A stretch of 64,000 nucleotides of DNA from Cerioporus squamosus (Eukaryota > Basidiomycota > Agaricomycetes > Polyporales > Polyporaceae), in contig JABYQS010000092.1 of assembly GCA_022592435.1 (NCBI GenBank), forward strand, positions 94,051 to 158,050. The letters run 5' to 3'. The position numbers and the translations under genes are program-made. Each line of letters opens with the position of its first letter. The stretch's first letter is position 1. The notes beneath the pieces are model-generated. The model saw only the letters and a list, made by a program, of their open reading frames with translations. It was not told the DNA's origin and did not search any database. Of the stretch, positions 48,279-59,474 are shown piece by piece.

Positions 48279-49074
48279 ATGTTCTCCTTCAGCTCGCTCG
48301 CCGTGTTCTCCACGCTCGCTTTCAGCGCATTCACCTCCGCCCTCCCCCTGTCCAACGCTGTCGGGAGCCCCTCCCTTCCCTCCGTTCCCGACGTCTCCGC
48401 TGTCACCGGCGTTGCGTCCAAGCTCCCCGCTGTTGGCAGCCTCGGCTCCCGTGATGCCACCCAGAGCGTCGCCGCTATCCTCACCGACGTGACCACCAAG
48501 CTTGGCCCCGTCACCGATGTCCTCAGTACGTGCCCTGTGTTCATTTCTAGCTTCACTGCGTGCTCACATTACATGCAGAGTTCGTGACGTCCCAGAACGC
48601 CACTGTTGAGGCTGTCAGCGGCCCCATCGGCGAGATCAAGGACATCCTTACTGGCGCCGTCACCTCGCTCGAGGGTCCTTGTTGGCCAGCCCGTTGAGGT
48701 TATCCTCGCTTCCGTTGAGGGCACCGCCCAGATCACCGTCGAGGAGCTCGGCAAGCTCGTTGCCACTCTCGTCGTTGTACGTCTACTTCACCTGCCGCTG
48801 CTTCTTGCATGTCGCTCACATCCCCTGCCTCCAGGTTGTCTTCGAGGCTCTCGGTGCTGTCCTCAAGGTCGCGGGTGGTGCCATCGACAAGGCCCTCTTC
48901 GAGCTGCTCGCGGCCGTCGGTGGTCTCGTCGGCACGCTCCTTGCCGTCGTCCTCAAGCTCGTTGGCTCGATCGTCGGCGACCTCCTCGCCGTCGTCGTCC
49001 CCCTCGTCCAGACTGTCGTCCCCTTCATCCTGAACCTCAACATCGCTCAGGTCATCTCCCTCCTCGGGCTCTAA
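48279..49074 (+). CDS. Small secreted hydrophobic protein, apparent frameshift
   Basis: Starts MFSFSSLAVFSTLAFSAFTS, a clear signal peptide. The mature part is rich in Val, Ala, Leu, Ser and Gly, with a helix-forming repeat-like C-terminus (ALGAVLKVAGGAIDKALFEL, then LVGTLLAVVLKLVGSIVGDL and LLAVVVPLVQTVVPFILNL). Exon 1 ends at DVL and exon 2 reads KFVTSQNATVEAVSGPIGEI through TSLEG. At about 48672-48676 the frame must shift by one base to continue as VLVGQPVEVILASVEGTAQI; without a shift it stops at 48697. No intron explains this. The downstream exons look conserved, so it may be a sequencing indel or a recent mutation. Similar secreted proteins occur in mushroom genomes, with no assigned function. 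Confidence 0.7.
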
Positions 49075-49937
49075 GCACGGGTGGTTGTTGCCGATCGACG
49101 ACGATTTCCGCAGTCTCCCTTCCTACCTACATTCTGCATGAATGAGATACTACTACCGATAGTGTCATAGTGTACGATGTAGGCCTTGGCGGTTATACCC
49201 GCGCGAGTTTGCCATACCCTAATGCGATTGCGACAAGAAGCTGAAACTGTCCTATGCCCTATATCGCTTGGTTGTGTGACTCGGTGGTGAGGGCTTCCTT
49301 CGGTGCTCTTGTGGGAGTGAGGTGCTTAGGTCGGATGCCGTCTAGATGGTGTTGTCGCAGGGGACCTGGACTCAGTTGCTAGGCCTCGTAGAGCCTCGAC
49401 AGCGTTCGCCAGGTTTATTTGTTACAATTCGAAAGAGGATCATCCGGCACCGGATACAAGCTTGCGGTCGAAGCTGCGCGGACTGCGCAGGAAGCAAGTA
49501 GCGATTACCCTTCCCGACGCTTCTGCCTTGCTTCTGCCGGTGAACGAGATCGGTACGACAGCAAGAAGGGATATTGCGTGCTGATAGTAGGAAGACTCAT
49601 GTCGTATGTATCGTTCCGAGTGAGGGAAGCCTGCCTCCATACAATGCGCCTATCTAGTGTCAACCACACGACGTCGCTTACCAGCCGGATGCTCGGAAGT
49701 CCAGCGCAAGGAGTCAGCGGAAGGCAACACCGCACGGCAAAGCAATAACCGACAACTGACTAGAGAGTTCCGGACATGCGTGCGCTGGCGGTCAACATGT
49801 CTGTCCGGCGTGGCGACATGTCGTGCACGAGCGAGCAGGGAAACGGGAGATCAATAACGTACAAGCGATGACACACTCAGTACTACACGTCAATGCAAGA
49901 AATTGAGCACCACGCCGACATCACGGAAACAGCGGTA
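49075..49937. other. Convergent intergenic region, no gene supported
   Basis: 860 bp between the 3' ends of the small secreted protein gene (plus) and the CUE gene (minus). A plus frame at 49419-49748 has no recognised motif. Confidence 0.45.
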
Positions 49938-51105
49938 TCACGAAGATGAGGATGCACTCCCGGCCTCCTTCGCCTGTTGCGCAAGCAGTCGTCTGTGGAA
50001 GGGAAAGATCAGCACGTCTTCCTTCTGAGGTGCAGCGCATGGGGACGACTGGACGCACTCTCTCGCCGCAAGAATCATCCGCGCCTTGCGCTCGCGCAGG
50101 CTCGCCTCTCGCTTCTCCGGGGTGTCCTCCCACGCCGCTTTCCCGCCCGCCTCTTCTGGCGCTGCGCTCAGGGACGTGGCGGACGTCCGGCCCTCGAGGT
50201 GATAGCGTGCGATCAGGTTGTCGGCCTTCTTGGCTTTCGAGGAGCTCGCGGTCGCGTTTGGGACTGCGCCCGCAGCCGGTGGTTGCGCGGGCCCTGCTGC
50301 AGCTCGAGGGTAGACGGTGTAGTATGCAGGTGGCGGCTGAGGCAAGTATACGTCAGTCGAATGTGCTTCAAAGTGCGGTCGGGGAGATACTGACGGCAGG
50401 GAGGAAGCCGCGCTCGAGGATTTTGTTGGACGTTTGTTGGACGCTGCCCGTTCTTAGCAGGTCGTAGCGGATGTTATCACTGGGAGCGCAGACCGGTCAG
50501 CATCGGTGGAGACGAATTCGCAGACCATGGCCAGATCCCTCCGAAGTCTTCCGGAGCATGGACTCATCATCTCCGTCAGGTAAGCACGTCAGTATGACAG
50601 AGTTTCGTGACAGCCATCCCGAAACCCCATAGCTTCTGCGAGATATAAATGATGGCGGGGAGACTGAGGCCGATGTTCTCGGAGTCTCCGGGGAGGCATG
50701 GACGGGGACGAGGATTGATGGCATCCGAATGGATATGGGGAAGGAGTTGTATAGGCAGAGCGTGGTCTCACCTTGGGATATCTGGAAACATGTTGTGTAC
50801 TGTTTCGACCTGCAGCACGTCAGACCTGAACACGGGGATGCGGGTTAGATCGCGTACCATCTCCGGAGTGACATTCTTCGGTCTGAAACCCAGCACCGTG
50901 GATGGTGACGGTGTGCCTCCAGACTCCTTATTTCCTGCACGCAGTTAATATGTGTCCGAGCATGCATCGGCAGAGCGGGTGGGTGAGCATACTACTCGTC
51001 AGCCTAGCCACAACTGGAAGGTCCGTCGGACGTACCGGACGAAACCCAGCGCACGACGAGCACAATCACAGCAACAGCAACCAGAACATTGACAACTTCC
51101 CCCAT
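49938..51105 (-). CDS. CUE-domain ER membrane protein (Cue1-like)
   Basis: Likely Cue1-type factor that recruits and activates Ubc7 at the ER membrane for ERAD. The N-terminus MGEVVNVLVAVAVIVLVVRW is one TM anchor. The CUE domain follows: VTPEMVRDLTRI, then VLQVETVHNMFPDIP and SDNIRYDLLRTGSVQQTSNK with ILERGFLPAPPPAYY. The MFP and following di-Leu motifs typical of CUE ubiquitin binding are visible. A Pro/Ala-rich linker and the basic segment KKADNLIARYHLEGR lead to the helical tail REASLRERKARMILAARE and the final QQAKEAGSASSSS; the family's tail helix binds Ubc7. The gene is divergent from the UBX gene, 302 bp away. Confidence 0.85.
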
Positions 51106-51407
51106 GGTAAGCGGTTCGCCAAGTGAAGAACTGAAGAGAAGCTAGCCTAGAAAGCGTGAACGGAGGGAAGGATGGGTGTACAGAACAAGACAAGTCTGTG
51201 CAGTGACGCCACTAAGATGCGGATAAGTGGGCTTACGTGATGAAATTTAGGACTTATCGGCCCACAAAAGGCATGCGGCCACCGTAGTGCGTGCTTGCTC
51301 GCTGTCTTCCCCGGTCTGCTCGCTGTCGGCTCCAACGTGCTCTAATATATCCCAACTAGCAGTCATTGCTGCTCACGTCGTTCCTTCCTCCTTACCGCGA
51401 ACTTTTA
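51106..51407. promoter_or_regulatory. Shared promoter between the CUE and UBX ERAD genes
   Basis: 302 bp between divergent start codons of two ER-membrane ERAD factors. A short TATA-like AATATA lies near 51340. Co-regulation, for example by the unfolded protein response, is an inference from the pairing. Confidence 0.5.
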
Positions 51408-53840
51408 ATGGACGTCGACTCTTTGTCTCCTACCCAGCGGGACGCACTGGCCCAGCTGCAGGCTCTCACGAACGGCGGCGACGCGGAGGTTGCTATCGGT
51501 GTTCTCTCTAGCGTAGACTGGGACGTTCAGGTGTGTGCATTGGCCTCGTTGGTTGTGGTTTTGCGTGGCGATCATCTCGCGCGTACACGTGTGGCGATGG
51601 CCGTCAGTCAACTGCTTCCGAGAACCCGACTATGTTTGTGAAGCATCATACCGAGTCTTCAGAGCACTGAGTTTCAGCTCTGACTACTACGGGGTCGTGC
51701 AAGCTACCTTCACTTTGTGCGACGTGTCGCCGGACGCGGTTTGGTTATGTCTCCGTGATGTCATGATGTGTCCGGTTCGGGGCTCGGGAGTTCGACCATA
51801 CTGAAGAGGGTCGTTGACGACAATTCTTGTCGTCCTTCTCAGCCTTTGGACATGTTTGGCCAAATAGTAAAGGATGCGTGCCGTAGAGGCTTGGCGACGA
51901 CCCATCAGTCACTTGCACATGCACCAGCTTCACCGAGACTTCCAAGCTGACCACTGTTTACTAGCGTGCTGCAGAAATTGTGTTCGACGGCGTGCCACCG
52001 CCTTCTGCACCAACGCCAGCTACTCGCATTGAACAGTTTGACGTCGACGACTCAGAGCAAGGCTTGCTCAGCGGTCGGAGGAGCGGACGCGAATTCAGAC
52101 CGGTGGTGAGCCGAAGTGTGTTCCTCTGCATGCCGAGGCTATCTGAAACTGTACCCCTGCAGGAGTCAAGCTCTTTCTTGACAATCATAATCCGACCGAT
52201 ACGCGTCGTATTCAACATCCTCGCTATCCCATTGTATCCTCTGTTCTCCCTTCTTCGGTTCATATTCCGTGCTCTGCACATTCCGCTCCCTAACTTTGGT
52301 TCTTTCACATTCTCCTATCGCCCACTGGGACCTGGGCCGAGCCGCGAGGCAAAGGATCCGAAGAGCGTCGCAGAACGTTGGGTCCGTGCCCTCGAGGAGG
52401 AGACGGGTGCAGTTTGCATCAGTCGCAGCGCGAGCAGGAGGCGCGAACAGAGCAACGGCCACAGCGTCGCAACAGGCGTCGCTGGCCCGTCCAACCTGAC
52501 TGCGCGTGGGGGTGCATGGGAAGAAGGGTCGACTGGCGTTGGCGAGGGCGAGCTAAAGCTCCTTCCTGATTTTTTCTTGGGCGGGTACGAAGAGTTTGCG
52601 AGGACCTGCCAGAGGGACATCAAGGTTGGGTGCGTCATCATCGTCAGTGAAGAGCATGATGACGACGCCGAGTTCAAACGGTTGGTAAGCCTGATTTTTT
52701 CTCGTTAACTGGTACTGACCGACTCTCCATTCAGGAGCACGCTCACTGACCCCAGTCTTCTTCGCGTCATCCAAGAGAACGACATACTCGTTTGGGGCGG
52801 TGATATTCGCGACCGAGAGGCCTGGGGCGGTAAGTCACTTGGTAGCTTATCTCTTAAACAACCGTTGACCGTCCAATTCAGCCTCGCAGAAGTTACAGGC
52901 GACTACATACCCCTTCGTCGCATTCATCGCCCTCCAACCTCGCCGTGCACCTGCGTCCTCTGCACCGCCCGCGCCCACTATGACCATCCTCTCGCGTCAT
53001 CAGGGACCCTCCGTTCCGTCGACTTCCGCACCCACCGCCGCTCAAACGCTTGTCTCTCACCTCAACGAGCATCTACTCCCACGCGTCAACCCTTTCCTCG
53101 CAAAGCTCCGTGCACAAGCTGCTGAACGCGACCGTGAGCGCAAGCTTCGTGAGGAGCAGGACCGCGCATTCGCAGAATCTGCCCGGAAGGACGCTGATCG
53201 TATCGAGAAGCGCAGGCAACAAGAACGCGCCGCTGCGGAAGAGAAGCAGCGCGCTGCGGAGGCGTCGGCGCGTGCTGCAGACGAGCAGCGCAAGGCAGAG
53301 GAGGCGAAGAAGCTCTGGGAGTCCCACCGGTTGGAGTGGCGGCGCTGGATCCGACGCGGGCTCGTGTTGCGCGAGCCGCGTCCGGGAGAGAACGGGCGCG
53401 GGAAGACGATGCGCGTTGGCGTGCGTATGCCCGACGGACGGCGTGTCGTGCGCTTCTTTGGCGAGAACGACTCCGTCACGGCGCTCTATGCGTACGTCGA
53501 CTCGCTGTTCATCCCTCCTGAGTTCGGACAGGACGCGGACCCTACTACTCCGCCTGGAGGGGCTTGGGTCGGTGAATCGGGGCTGAGCGGCGAGATGGAG
53601 AAGTCCGGGCGTACGCCCGAGAAGTGGTGGGGTTTCAAGCTTGTGCTCGCGTACCCGCGCCGCGAGATCCCTTGGGAGGCGGAGAAGAAGGTCGGGGAGA
53701 TCGACGTGCTCAAGGGTGGAGGACAGGTTGTCGTTGAGCTTGTTGCGGATGACGGCGCTCTGAAGGGCAAGGGTAAGGGCAGGTCGGGCGCTGAACCCGA
53801 CGATGATGACGATGAGTACCATACCGAGGAGAGCGATTGA
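51408..53840 (+). CDS. UBX-domain ERAD protein (FAF2/UBXD8, Ubx2-like)
   Basis: ER and lipid-droplet membrane adaptor that recruits Cdc48/p97 to ubiquitinated ERAD substrates. The domain order matches FAF2: an N-terminal UBA-like segment (MDVDSLSPTQRDALAQLQAL), a hydrophobic hairpin (IIRPIRVVFNILAIPLYPLF, then SLLRFIFRALHIPLP), a UAS thioredoxin-like domain (LLPDFFLGGYEEFARTCQRD, VIQENDILVWGGDIRDREAW, TTYPFVAFIAL), a charged coiled coil (AQAAERDRERKLREEQDRAF onward), and a UBX domain (MRVGVRMPDGRRVVRFFGEN, SVTALYAYVDSLF, GFKLVLAYPRREIPWEAEKK). It ends in an acidic tail (DDDDDEYHTEESD). Intron 1 is 434 bp (51531-51964), long for this region; the others are short. Confidence 0.92.
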
Positions 53841-53963
53841 GCTCGTAATGCTTCCTACATTTGGGATTGGCCTGGATATATAGAAGGTTTCGTCACATGC
53901 TCTCGATCTATTTCATAGTCGCATTCGCTAATCTTGCTGTCTACTTGCTAGTTGTCGTACGAC

Positions 53964-54720
53964 TCACTGTGTTAGTCCAGGAAGTCCTATGAGGTCACCG
54001 TGATGACGTTGGCGAACCCCAGCGTTTGGTAGGATGTGACTTGCCGTGACTGTCGTCACTTGTGGCAGCGACAGACTGATGTGGCAGAAAAAATCGAAGC
54101 TCCACGGCATCAGTTCACCGGGGCAACTGCAACATTCAAATGCTGCACACACCTCGCTGTCAGTCGTCTTCTCGACCTTCTCATACCGGAACGGGAATGA
54201 CTTCGGGTTGAAGGCCCACTCGACCCACTCCTTGCGATCCTTACGTCCCACAAACCGACGCGACATCATATGCTTGTTGACTACCTCAATGGCCTTGGTG
54301 CCCATGGTCGCGCGATAGTCCGACAGCTTTTGTTTGGCCTGTATAGGAGATATAATGAGTAAGACGGAGGTGTAGACGTGAACACAGTACTAACCAACTC
54401 ATGGAACGGCTGGCAAGGAGCAATAGGGATGCTGAGCTCAGGCCAGACCTCCTTCGCATGGTCTTGCATTGCCCCGGCAAGGTTAAAAGCGTAGAGTCGC
54501 CACGGCCCACTGGCGGAGTTTCTGATTGTGTTGATGAGCTTCGGAATGAACTGATAGGTGAAATGTCCGATAGTTTCGCCAAGGAGAGGTTAAAGGATCT
54601 GCAGAGACAGGTTGCTGGTGTTCTTGTCGCCGGGTTGTTGTCTGCCTTGTTGGAGCTCGTACGGGACGCTGTACCAGTAGCCTTAGTCACGTCAACGGAT
54701 TCCATATGAACAAGGCTCTG
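53964..54720 (-). pseudogene. Decayed Plavaka-associated-type gene, 3' part
   Basis: With a short intron, the minus strand reads LGETIGHFTYQFIPKLINTI, RNSASGPWRLYAFNLAGAMQ, DHAKEVWPELSIPIAPCQPF, HELA then KQKLSDYRATMGTKAIEVVN and DRKEWVEWAFNPKSFPFRYE. This is clearly protein-like and resembles the conserved C-terminal region of abundant Agaricomycete proteins that accompany Plavaka elements. An in-frame TAA at 54590-54592 interrupts the upstream part (NTSNLSLQIL, stop, PLLGETIG), consistent with a CAA or CAG codon changed by C-to-T mutation. It is probably the 3' exons of the gene whose 5' part is at 55845-56516. Confidence 0.5.
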
Positions 54721-55124
54721 CACTATTCGAACGCACGTTAGCTTCCCTCTGCGGTCGCACGCAGTACAACAGAGAGACGAGCATGATACATTACCTGTGC
54801 TGTCGACTGCTCTGCCTTACCCAGCTTCAAGCCCTGATCGCGCTCCAGCTCAGATCAATCTGCCTGCAACTGCTCATCCGACCCGTCCTCGCCATATCCT
54901 CCGAACTGCTCGACGATACCAGCCTCCGGGTCCGTCTCAGGGGTAGGCGGGGGGTTTGTTGTTGCCGTCGCGGTGTTGTCAGTCGCAGTCAGATCAATGG
55001 ATGCAGGGGAGTGAGAGTCGTGTTGCTTGGGAAGAAGAGGGCCGCTGGTCTTTCCCTTCTTGGTAGGCGGGGCGGTGATCCTGTGAACAGAAGCTGTTAA
55101 GACTGTGCGTGCCAAGTCAACTCC

Positions 55125-55790
55125 GGAAGGAAGTCCGAAGTCCGAAGTCCGAAGGCAGCGCGGAAGTGAAGACTTCGGCGAAGTTATTGACCAACGCCCT
55201 GAGGAGACGCAAGGTGTCTTCTATTTGCAAAGGAACAGAACTCCGGAGTTTATACCGGAGTAAGCAACGAAGGAGGAAGTCAAGCAGAGAGGGAACCAGA
55301 GAGTCAGAAGCCGAGTGACCAGAGTCGGAAGACGGAGGTCGGAGGTCAGAGGTCAGAAGTCCGGACGGGGTGCAGACGAGTTTCAGAAGAGAAGGCAACA
55401 GATTGAGTTGTTGATACCGAGAAGGATAAGAGGGAAGTAAACGAGATATCAGAACTGAGGTCTAAGGGAGAATACAAGCAGGCTTAAATACTAAAGTCCG
55501 GAGGTCCGAAAGGAGTAAGCTAAAAGTAGAGACAGGAGTCGGAGTCCGGTGCCAAGGCGGAAGCAAGTAAGTAGCCAATAGGAAACGGAGGCAAGTGCGG
55601 ATACAAGTGGATACAAGTGCGGATACAAACGGGTAATACTATCGGGACTGCGGAGGTGATCGGAGTCCGAGGGGAGCGGATAGTAAGGGGTAAGTATCGT
55701 AGTAAGGATGAGTCACAATGAAAGGATGAGGAAGTAAGTATGAGTCAACGGACGAACCGGAGTCCGGTCGGAGTTGAGTCCGGAGTTGGG
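55125..55790. repeat. Purine-rich low-complexity tract with AAGTCCG and GGATACAAGT repeats
   Basis: About 650 bp of strongly purine-rich plus-strand sequence. It begins with three exact tandem AAGTCCG copies (55131-55151) and holds many variants of GTCCGGAG and GGAGGTCAGA, plus a GGATACAAGT-type tandem block (about 55592-55630). It separates the two parts of the decayed minus-strand gene and has no coding signal on either strand. Confidence 0.7.
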
Positions 55791-55844
55791 TGTCTTGGAG
55801 CACGGAATGTAACAGAAGCCATGTAAGACACCGACATTATGAGG

Positions 55845-56516
55845 TTAGGACTTGTGTATGCACGGTGTGTCTGTACCGCTACCATTGCCGCCAGGACCAT
55901 CCAGCAACTCACCGACGGCACGCTTCCGACCCACTACCAACCCAGTGTTCTCCTTTTGCGTGGGTTTCTCGGTCTTGCGTGCGTCCCGGTAAGCCTCGAA
56001 CTTGGCTCTATTGAGCTTCTGTAGACGTTTGGTAGGCTGTGAACTGTTCTTCTTTGCAGGTATATCCCCAGCACCAGGAGACGGCGTGTCCTCCGACGCG
56101 ATACTGTGGCCAGATCCAGCTGTACGAGATTGAGCGTTGGGGCTGGCCTTCAGGGTCGTCGAAGTACGAGCTCTCGGAGCTTTTCCAGGGGCAGCCTTGA
56201 TGGTGGCCTTGGCCTTCGCAGTAGATGGCGTAGGCTGGGCTCAGGTCACGTCTACGGAAGGTTCATCACGCGTAGACTCGGGTGTGACGCAGCCCTCCTG
56301 CTTCCGCTTCTGGTCCTCCAAGAGCTGCGCTTCAAGGTCAGCCAGAGCCTTCATTGCGTCTTCCTTTTGCTTGAGAAGAGCCTGATGCTGAGCTTCTATC
56401 GCAGCACGTTCTTTGGCAACCTCTGCTGAAGACCGACGAGGAGTCTTCTGCTCAAGGACGATGTGGCCAGGATGAAGGTTGGCCTTGACGCGGCGGGGGC
56501 GAGGAGTCGAAGACAT
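55845..56516 (-). pseudogene. Decayed Plavaka-associated-type gene, 5' part
   Basis: From 56516 the frame reads MSSTPRPRRVKANLHPGHIV, then LEQKTPRRSSAEVAKERAAI and an Ala/Glu/Lys coiled coil to PSVDVT, where an in-frame TGA occurs at 56241-56243. The same frame continues without another stop as AQPTPSTAKAKATIKAAPGK and on through RLQKLNRAKFEAYRDARKTE to a TAA at 55845. The TGA most simply reflects CGA to TGA. The N-terminal motif (basic segment, HPGxIV, RR, then coiled coil) is typical of a large, uncharacterised Agaricomycete family often found near Plavaka transposases. Its start is about 300 bp from, and divergent to, the Plavaka gene. Confidence 0.6.
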
Positions 56517-56813
56517 GGTGAGTCAAGAGGCAGTAAAGCAACAGCAATGTTGGTGAAGCTGACGAAAGGATAGAACAGTACTGAGGGATGCAAGGAAAGG
56601 AGAGGTTTGAAGGAACGGGAGCGCCATGAGGGTTGCTATGGAGGCTCCCACCCCATCACGCACACAGGCCAGGTGCGCAACTCGCTGCATCATCGCAAGT
56701 GAATGCTCGGAGATCGTTGGCCGGAACATGTCCTTACAGGCGATCAGTAGCTTGCCGCACACAGACACAGAGAATGCTAATATGCTCTCACCATCCACCT
56801 GCTCACTCATGCC

Positions 56814-58853
56814 ATGGCATGTACTCGAACTTCCAATACTCGCCGCTATCAGCCACGGAAGATTCTCACCACTCGAATGCTGCGATGTCCACACTGCACC
56901 AAGCCGGAGAAGTGGTTCCGCAACCTCTCCCGCCTGACACAGCACATCAACACCGTCCATATTGACCTAGTTCGCGCACCAAGTCCGCCCAACTTAGACC
57001 CTCCCGGCTTTGACGAAGATGTCAGCCTACCCGCGAGCCCAGGTGCGGAAGAGGAGATGCCAGACATTCAAGCCCAACATCCCGCCCCATTCCTGCATGT
57101 CGATCCGCACTGTATTCTATCTGGTGAGTTTACTGCCGTGATATGTCCTGTTGCTGCGGCTGAGGGAAACAGGCCGTACTTGTGATGCTGAAGGACACTT
57201 TCTCGCCCCTGATGCGCCTCCGCCGTCGCATGCAACAAGTCCGTCAGAACTTTGGGATCCCTTCGAAAACCGACTGGAGTTCGAACTTGCAGAGTTCCTG
57301 TACAAGACAGAGCAAATGTTGGGCAAGAATATCAACACACTGATGGAGCTCTGGGCAGCAGACGTCGCCCGCTATGGCGGCCAACCTCCTTTTGCTGACC
57401 AGCACGATCTCTATGCAACAATCAATGCCATTGTCCTTGGCGATGTGCCCTGGAAGTGCCTGAAGGGTTGGTACCAAGGTTCTCGGCCTGCCAACATGGT
57501 CCCGGCATGGATGGACGAGGAGTATGATGTTTGGTTCCGGGATCCGCGCGAGCTTGTCCTCCAGATGCTCGCAAATCCTGACTTCAAGGATGAGTTCGAT
57601 GTGGCGCCCATCCGGGACTACACACGCGCGGGCCGTCGTCGATATCGTGACTTCATGTCCAGAGATTGGGCGTGGCGAGAAGCGGTACATCGTGATCCTC
57701 TTTGCCAATACAGCCATATATTGAGACACTCCAGGACTTGATTGCTACACAAATACCGGGCATAAATGTAGCCATGCTCGTGCCTATTCTCTTGGGGAGT
57801 GACAAGACCACAGTCTCTGTTGCTACGGGACAGAACGACTATTATCCCCTATACCTGTCCATTGGCAACATACACAACAATGTCCGGTGGGCTCACTGTG
57901 ATTCAGTTGTATTGGTGGCCTTTCTTGCGATCCTGAGAGGTGTGTTAACGGTTCTATTTCATCCTCTGTCATCTCATGTGCTTGATCTCGGAATGCACGC
58001 TGACTATGCTCCTGGGAACAGCAGACCGGAATGACACCGACTCTCCCCTCTTCCGCAAATTTCGCCGTCAGTTACTCCACAGCAGCCTGTCTTGCATCTT
58101 CCAATCTCTGCGACCAGGCATGACCATCCCCGAAGTTGTCCATTGTCTGGATTCGCACTTCCGCAGGGCCATCTGGAGCTTCGCTGCTTACATAGCGGAC
58201 TACATGGAGAAGGTTGTCATCTCTTGCATTGTACAAGGATGGTGCCCGACGTGAGTTATGATTAGTTGTCCCTGCCTGCTATGTGAACGCTCACTGATGA
58301 TATACAGTTGCTTCAAAGATTCTAAGGCCCTCGATGCTCAAGGCCTCGTCAACAATCGCTCTCACATTCTCACGGAGGCCTACATCCAGATGTTCGACCC
58401 TGCTGTACTGTGGGATGATTATGGAATTATTTCCGACCTCGTTGTACGACTCTGCTTTATTCTCATTGGTTCTGACGGCATGTACTGATCTAATTCTCTA
58501 ATCTAGCCATTCACAAACGATTATCCGCGGGCAGACATCTACGAGATGTTGTCTGGGGATCTTCTCCATCAGCTCATCAAGGGAACATTCAAGGACCATC
58601 TCGTCACATGGATTGGCGAGTATCTGGTCCAGGAACATGGCGACACATGTGGGAAGGAGCTCTTGGACGAAATTGACTGTCGGTAAGCTGGAGTGTTCAC
58701 GTAGTATGGCTTCCCGCAGACCAGACGCTCACACTGTAGTGGCATGCGCATAGGGTCGCACTTGTCCCACCCTTCCCTGGATTACGACAGTTCAAGCAAG
58801 GCCGCAACTTCAAACAGTGGACCGGAGATGACTCGAAAGGACTGATGAAGGTG
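56814..58853 (+). mobile_element. Plavaka DNA transposase gene, truncated by an LTR element
   Basis: Transposase of Plavaka elements (CACTA-like superfamily of basidiomycetes). Exon 1 (from MACTRTSNTRRYQPRKILTT, with a possible later start at 56880) carries a C2H2 finger, CPHCTKPEKWFRNLSRLTQH then INTVH. Joining short introns gives CDAEGHFLAPDAPPP, WDPFENRLEFELAEFLYKTE, VPWKCLKGWYQGSRPANMVP, the core PILLGSDKTTVSVATGQNDY, YPLYLSIGNIHNNVRWAHCD, FRRAIWSFAAYIADYMEKVV, IVQGWCPTCFKDSKA, HQLIKGTFKDHLVTWIGEYL and FPGLRQFKQGRNFKQWTGDD ending SKGLMK. All exons are open, so it was intact until interruption. The rest of the gene is absent because the gypsy 5' LTR begins 25 bp later. Terminal inverted repeats were not found. 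Confidence 0.85.
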
Positions 58854-59157
58854 CGGCACCATCGAGTGAATCCGTACCTGTTGTCACGGTCAGTGGACCA
58901 GCACCCCTTTTCGTTTTCCCTGGAACTTCCACTTTCCCATCTTGATCCCTTTCCTACTTCGTACACATCCCATTTTGGACCCCTTGATTTCATTCTCGCG
59001 CCCGTATGCTCTGTTCCCGCGACCGCATGCCTTGTTCTCGCACTTACCATCCCGTTACCATGTGTTTTCCCACCCTTTTGTCTCCCACTCGTACAGCCTC
59101 GCTCCCTTTCCCGCATGAGTCACTTCCACTGGCACGTGATTGTTCAGAGTAGACTAG

Positions 59158-59166
59158 TATATAAGG
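59158..59166 (+). promoter_or_regulatory. LTR TATA box
   Basis: TATATAAGG inside the LTR, the expected U3 promoter of the retrotransposon; transcription would begin about 25-35 bp downstream. Confidence 0.6.
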
Positions 59167-59201
59167 CCCTCCCAGCGCTTACCTGGTCCCCATCTCGACC
59201 T

Positions 59202-59284
59202 CCTGGTCATTGGGACTAGGTGCGCTTTCCCCCATGTACTTTCCCCTTGTCTCTGTGCTAATATAACCTGGTCATTGGGACTAG
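59202..59284 (+). repeat. 18-nt direct repeat in the LTR
   Basis: CCTGGTCATTGGGACTAG occurs at 59202-59219 and again at 59267-59284, 47 bp apart, downstream of the TATA box. Confidence 0.85.
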
Positions 59285-59474
59285 TCTGTCGCAGTGCGCG
59301 TGAAGACTAGCTATCGACGACTTCGTGCCTTCGAGCCGGTCGTTGCTCTGCCCTCGTCGAGCTTCCTCTCTACTCTCCCCTTTTCGGCTCCTCGCCGCTC
59401 GCCCCTCAGACCGTCGCCGATCGACGTCTGGTGTCTACGCGCCTAGTCGCCGCGACATTAGGTCGAGATCCCTC

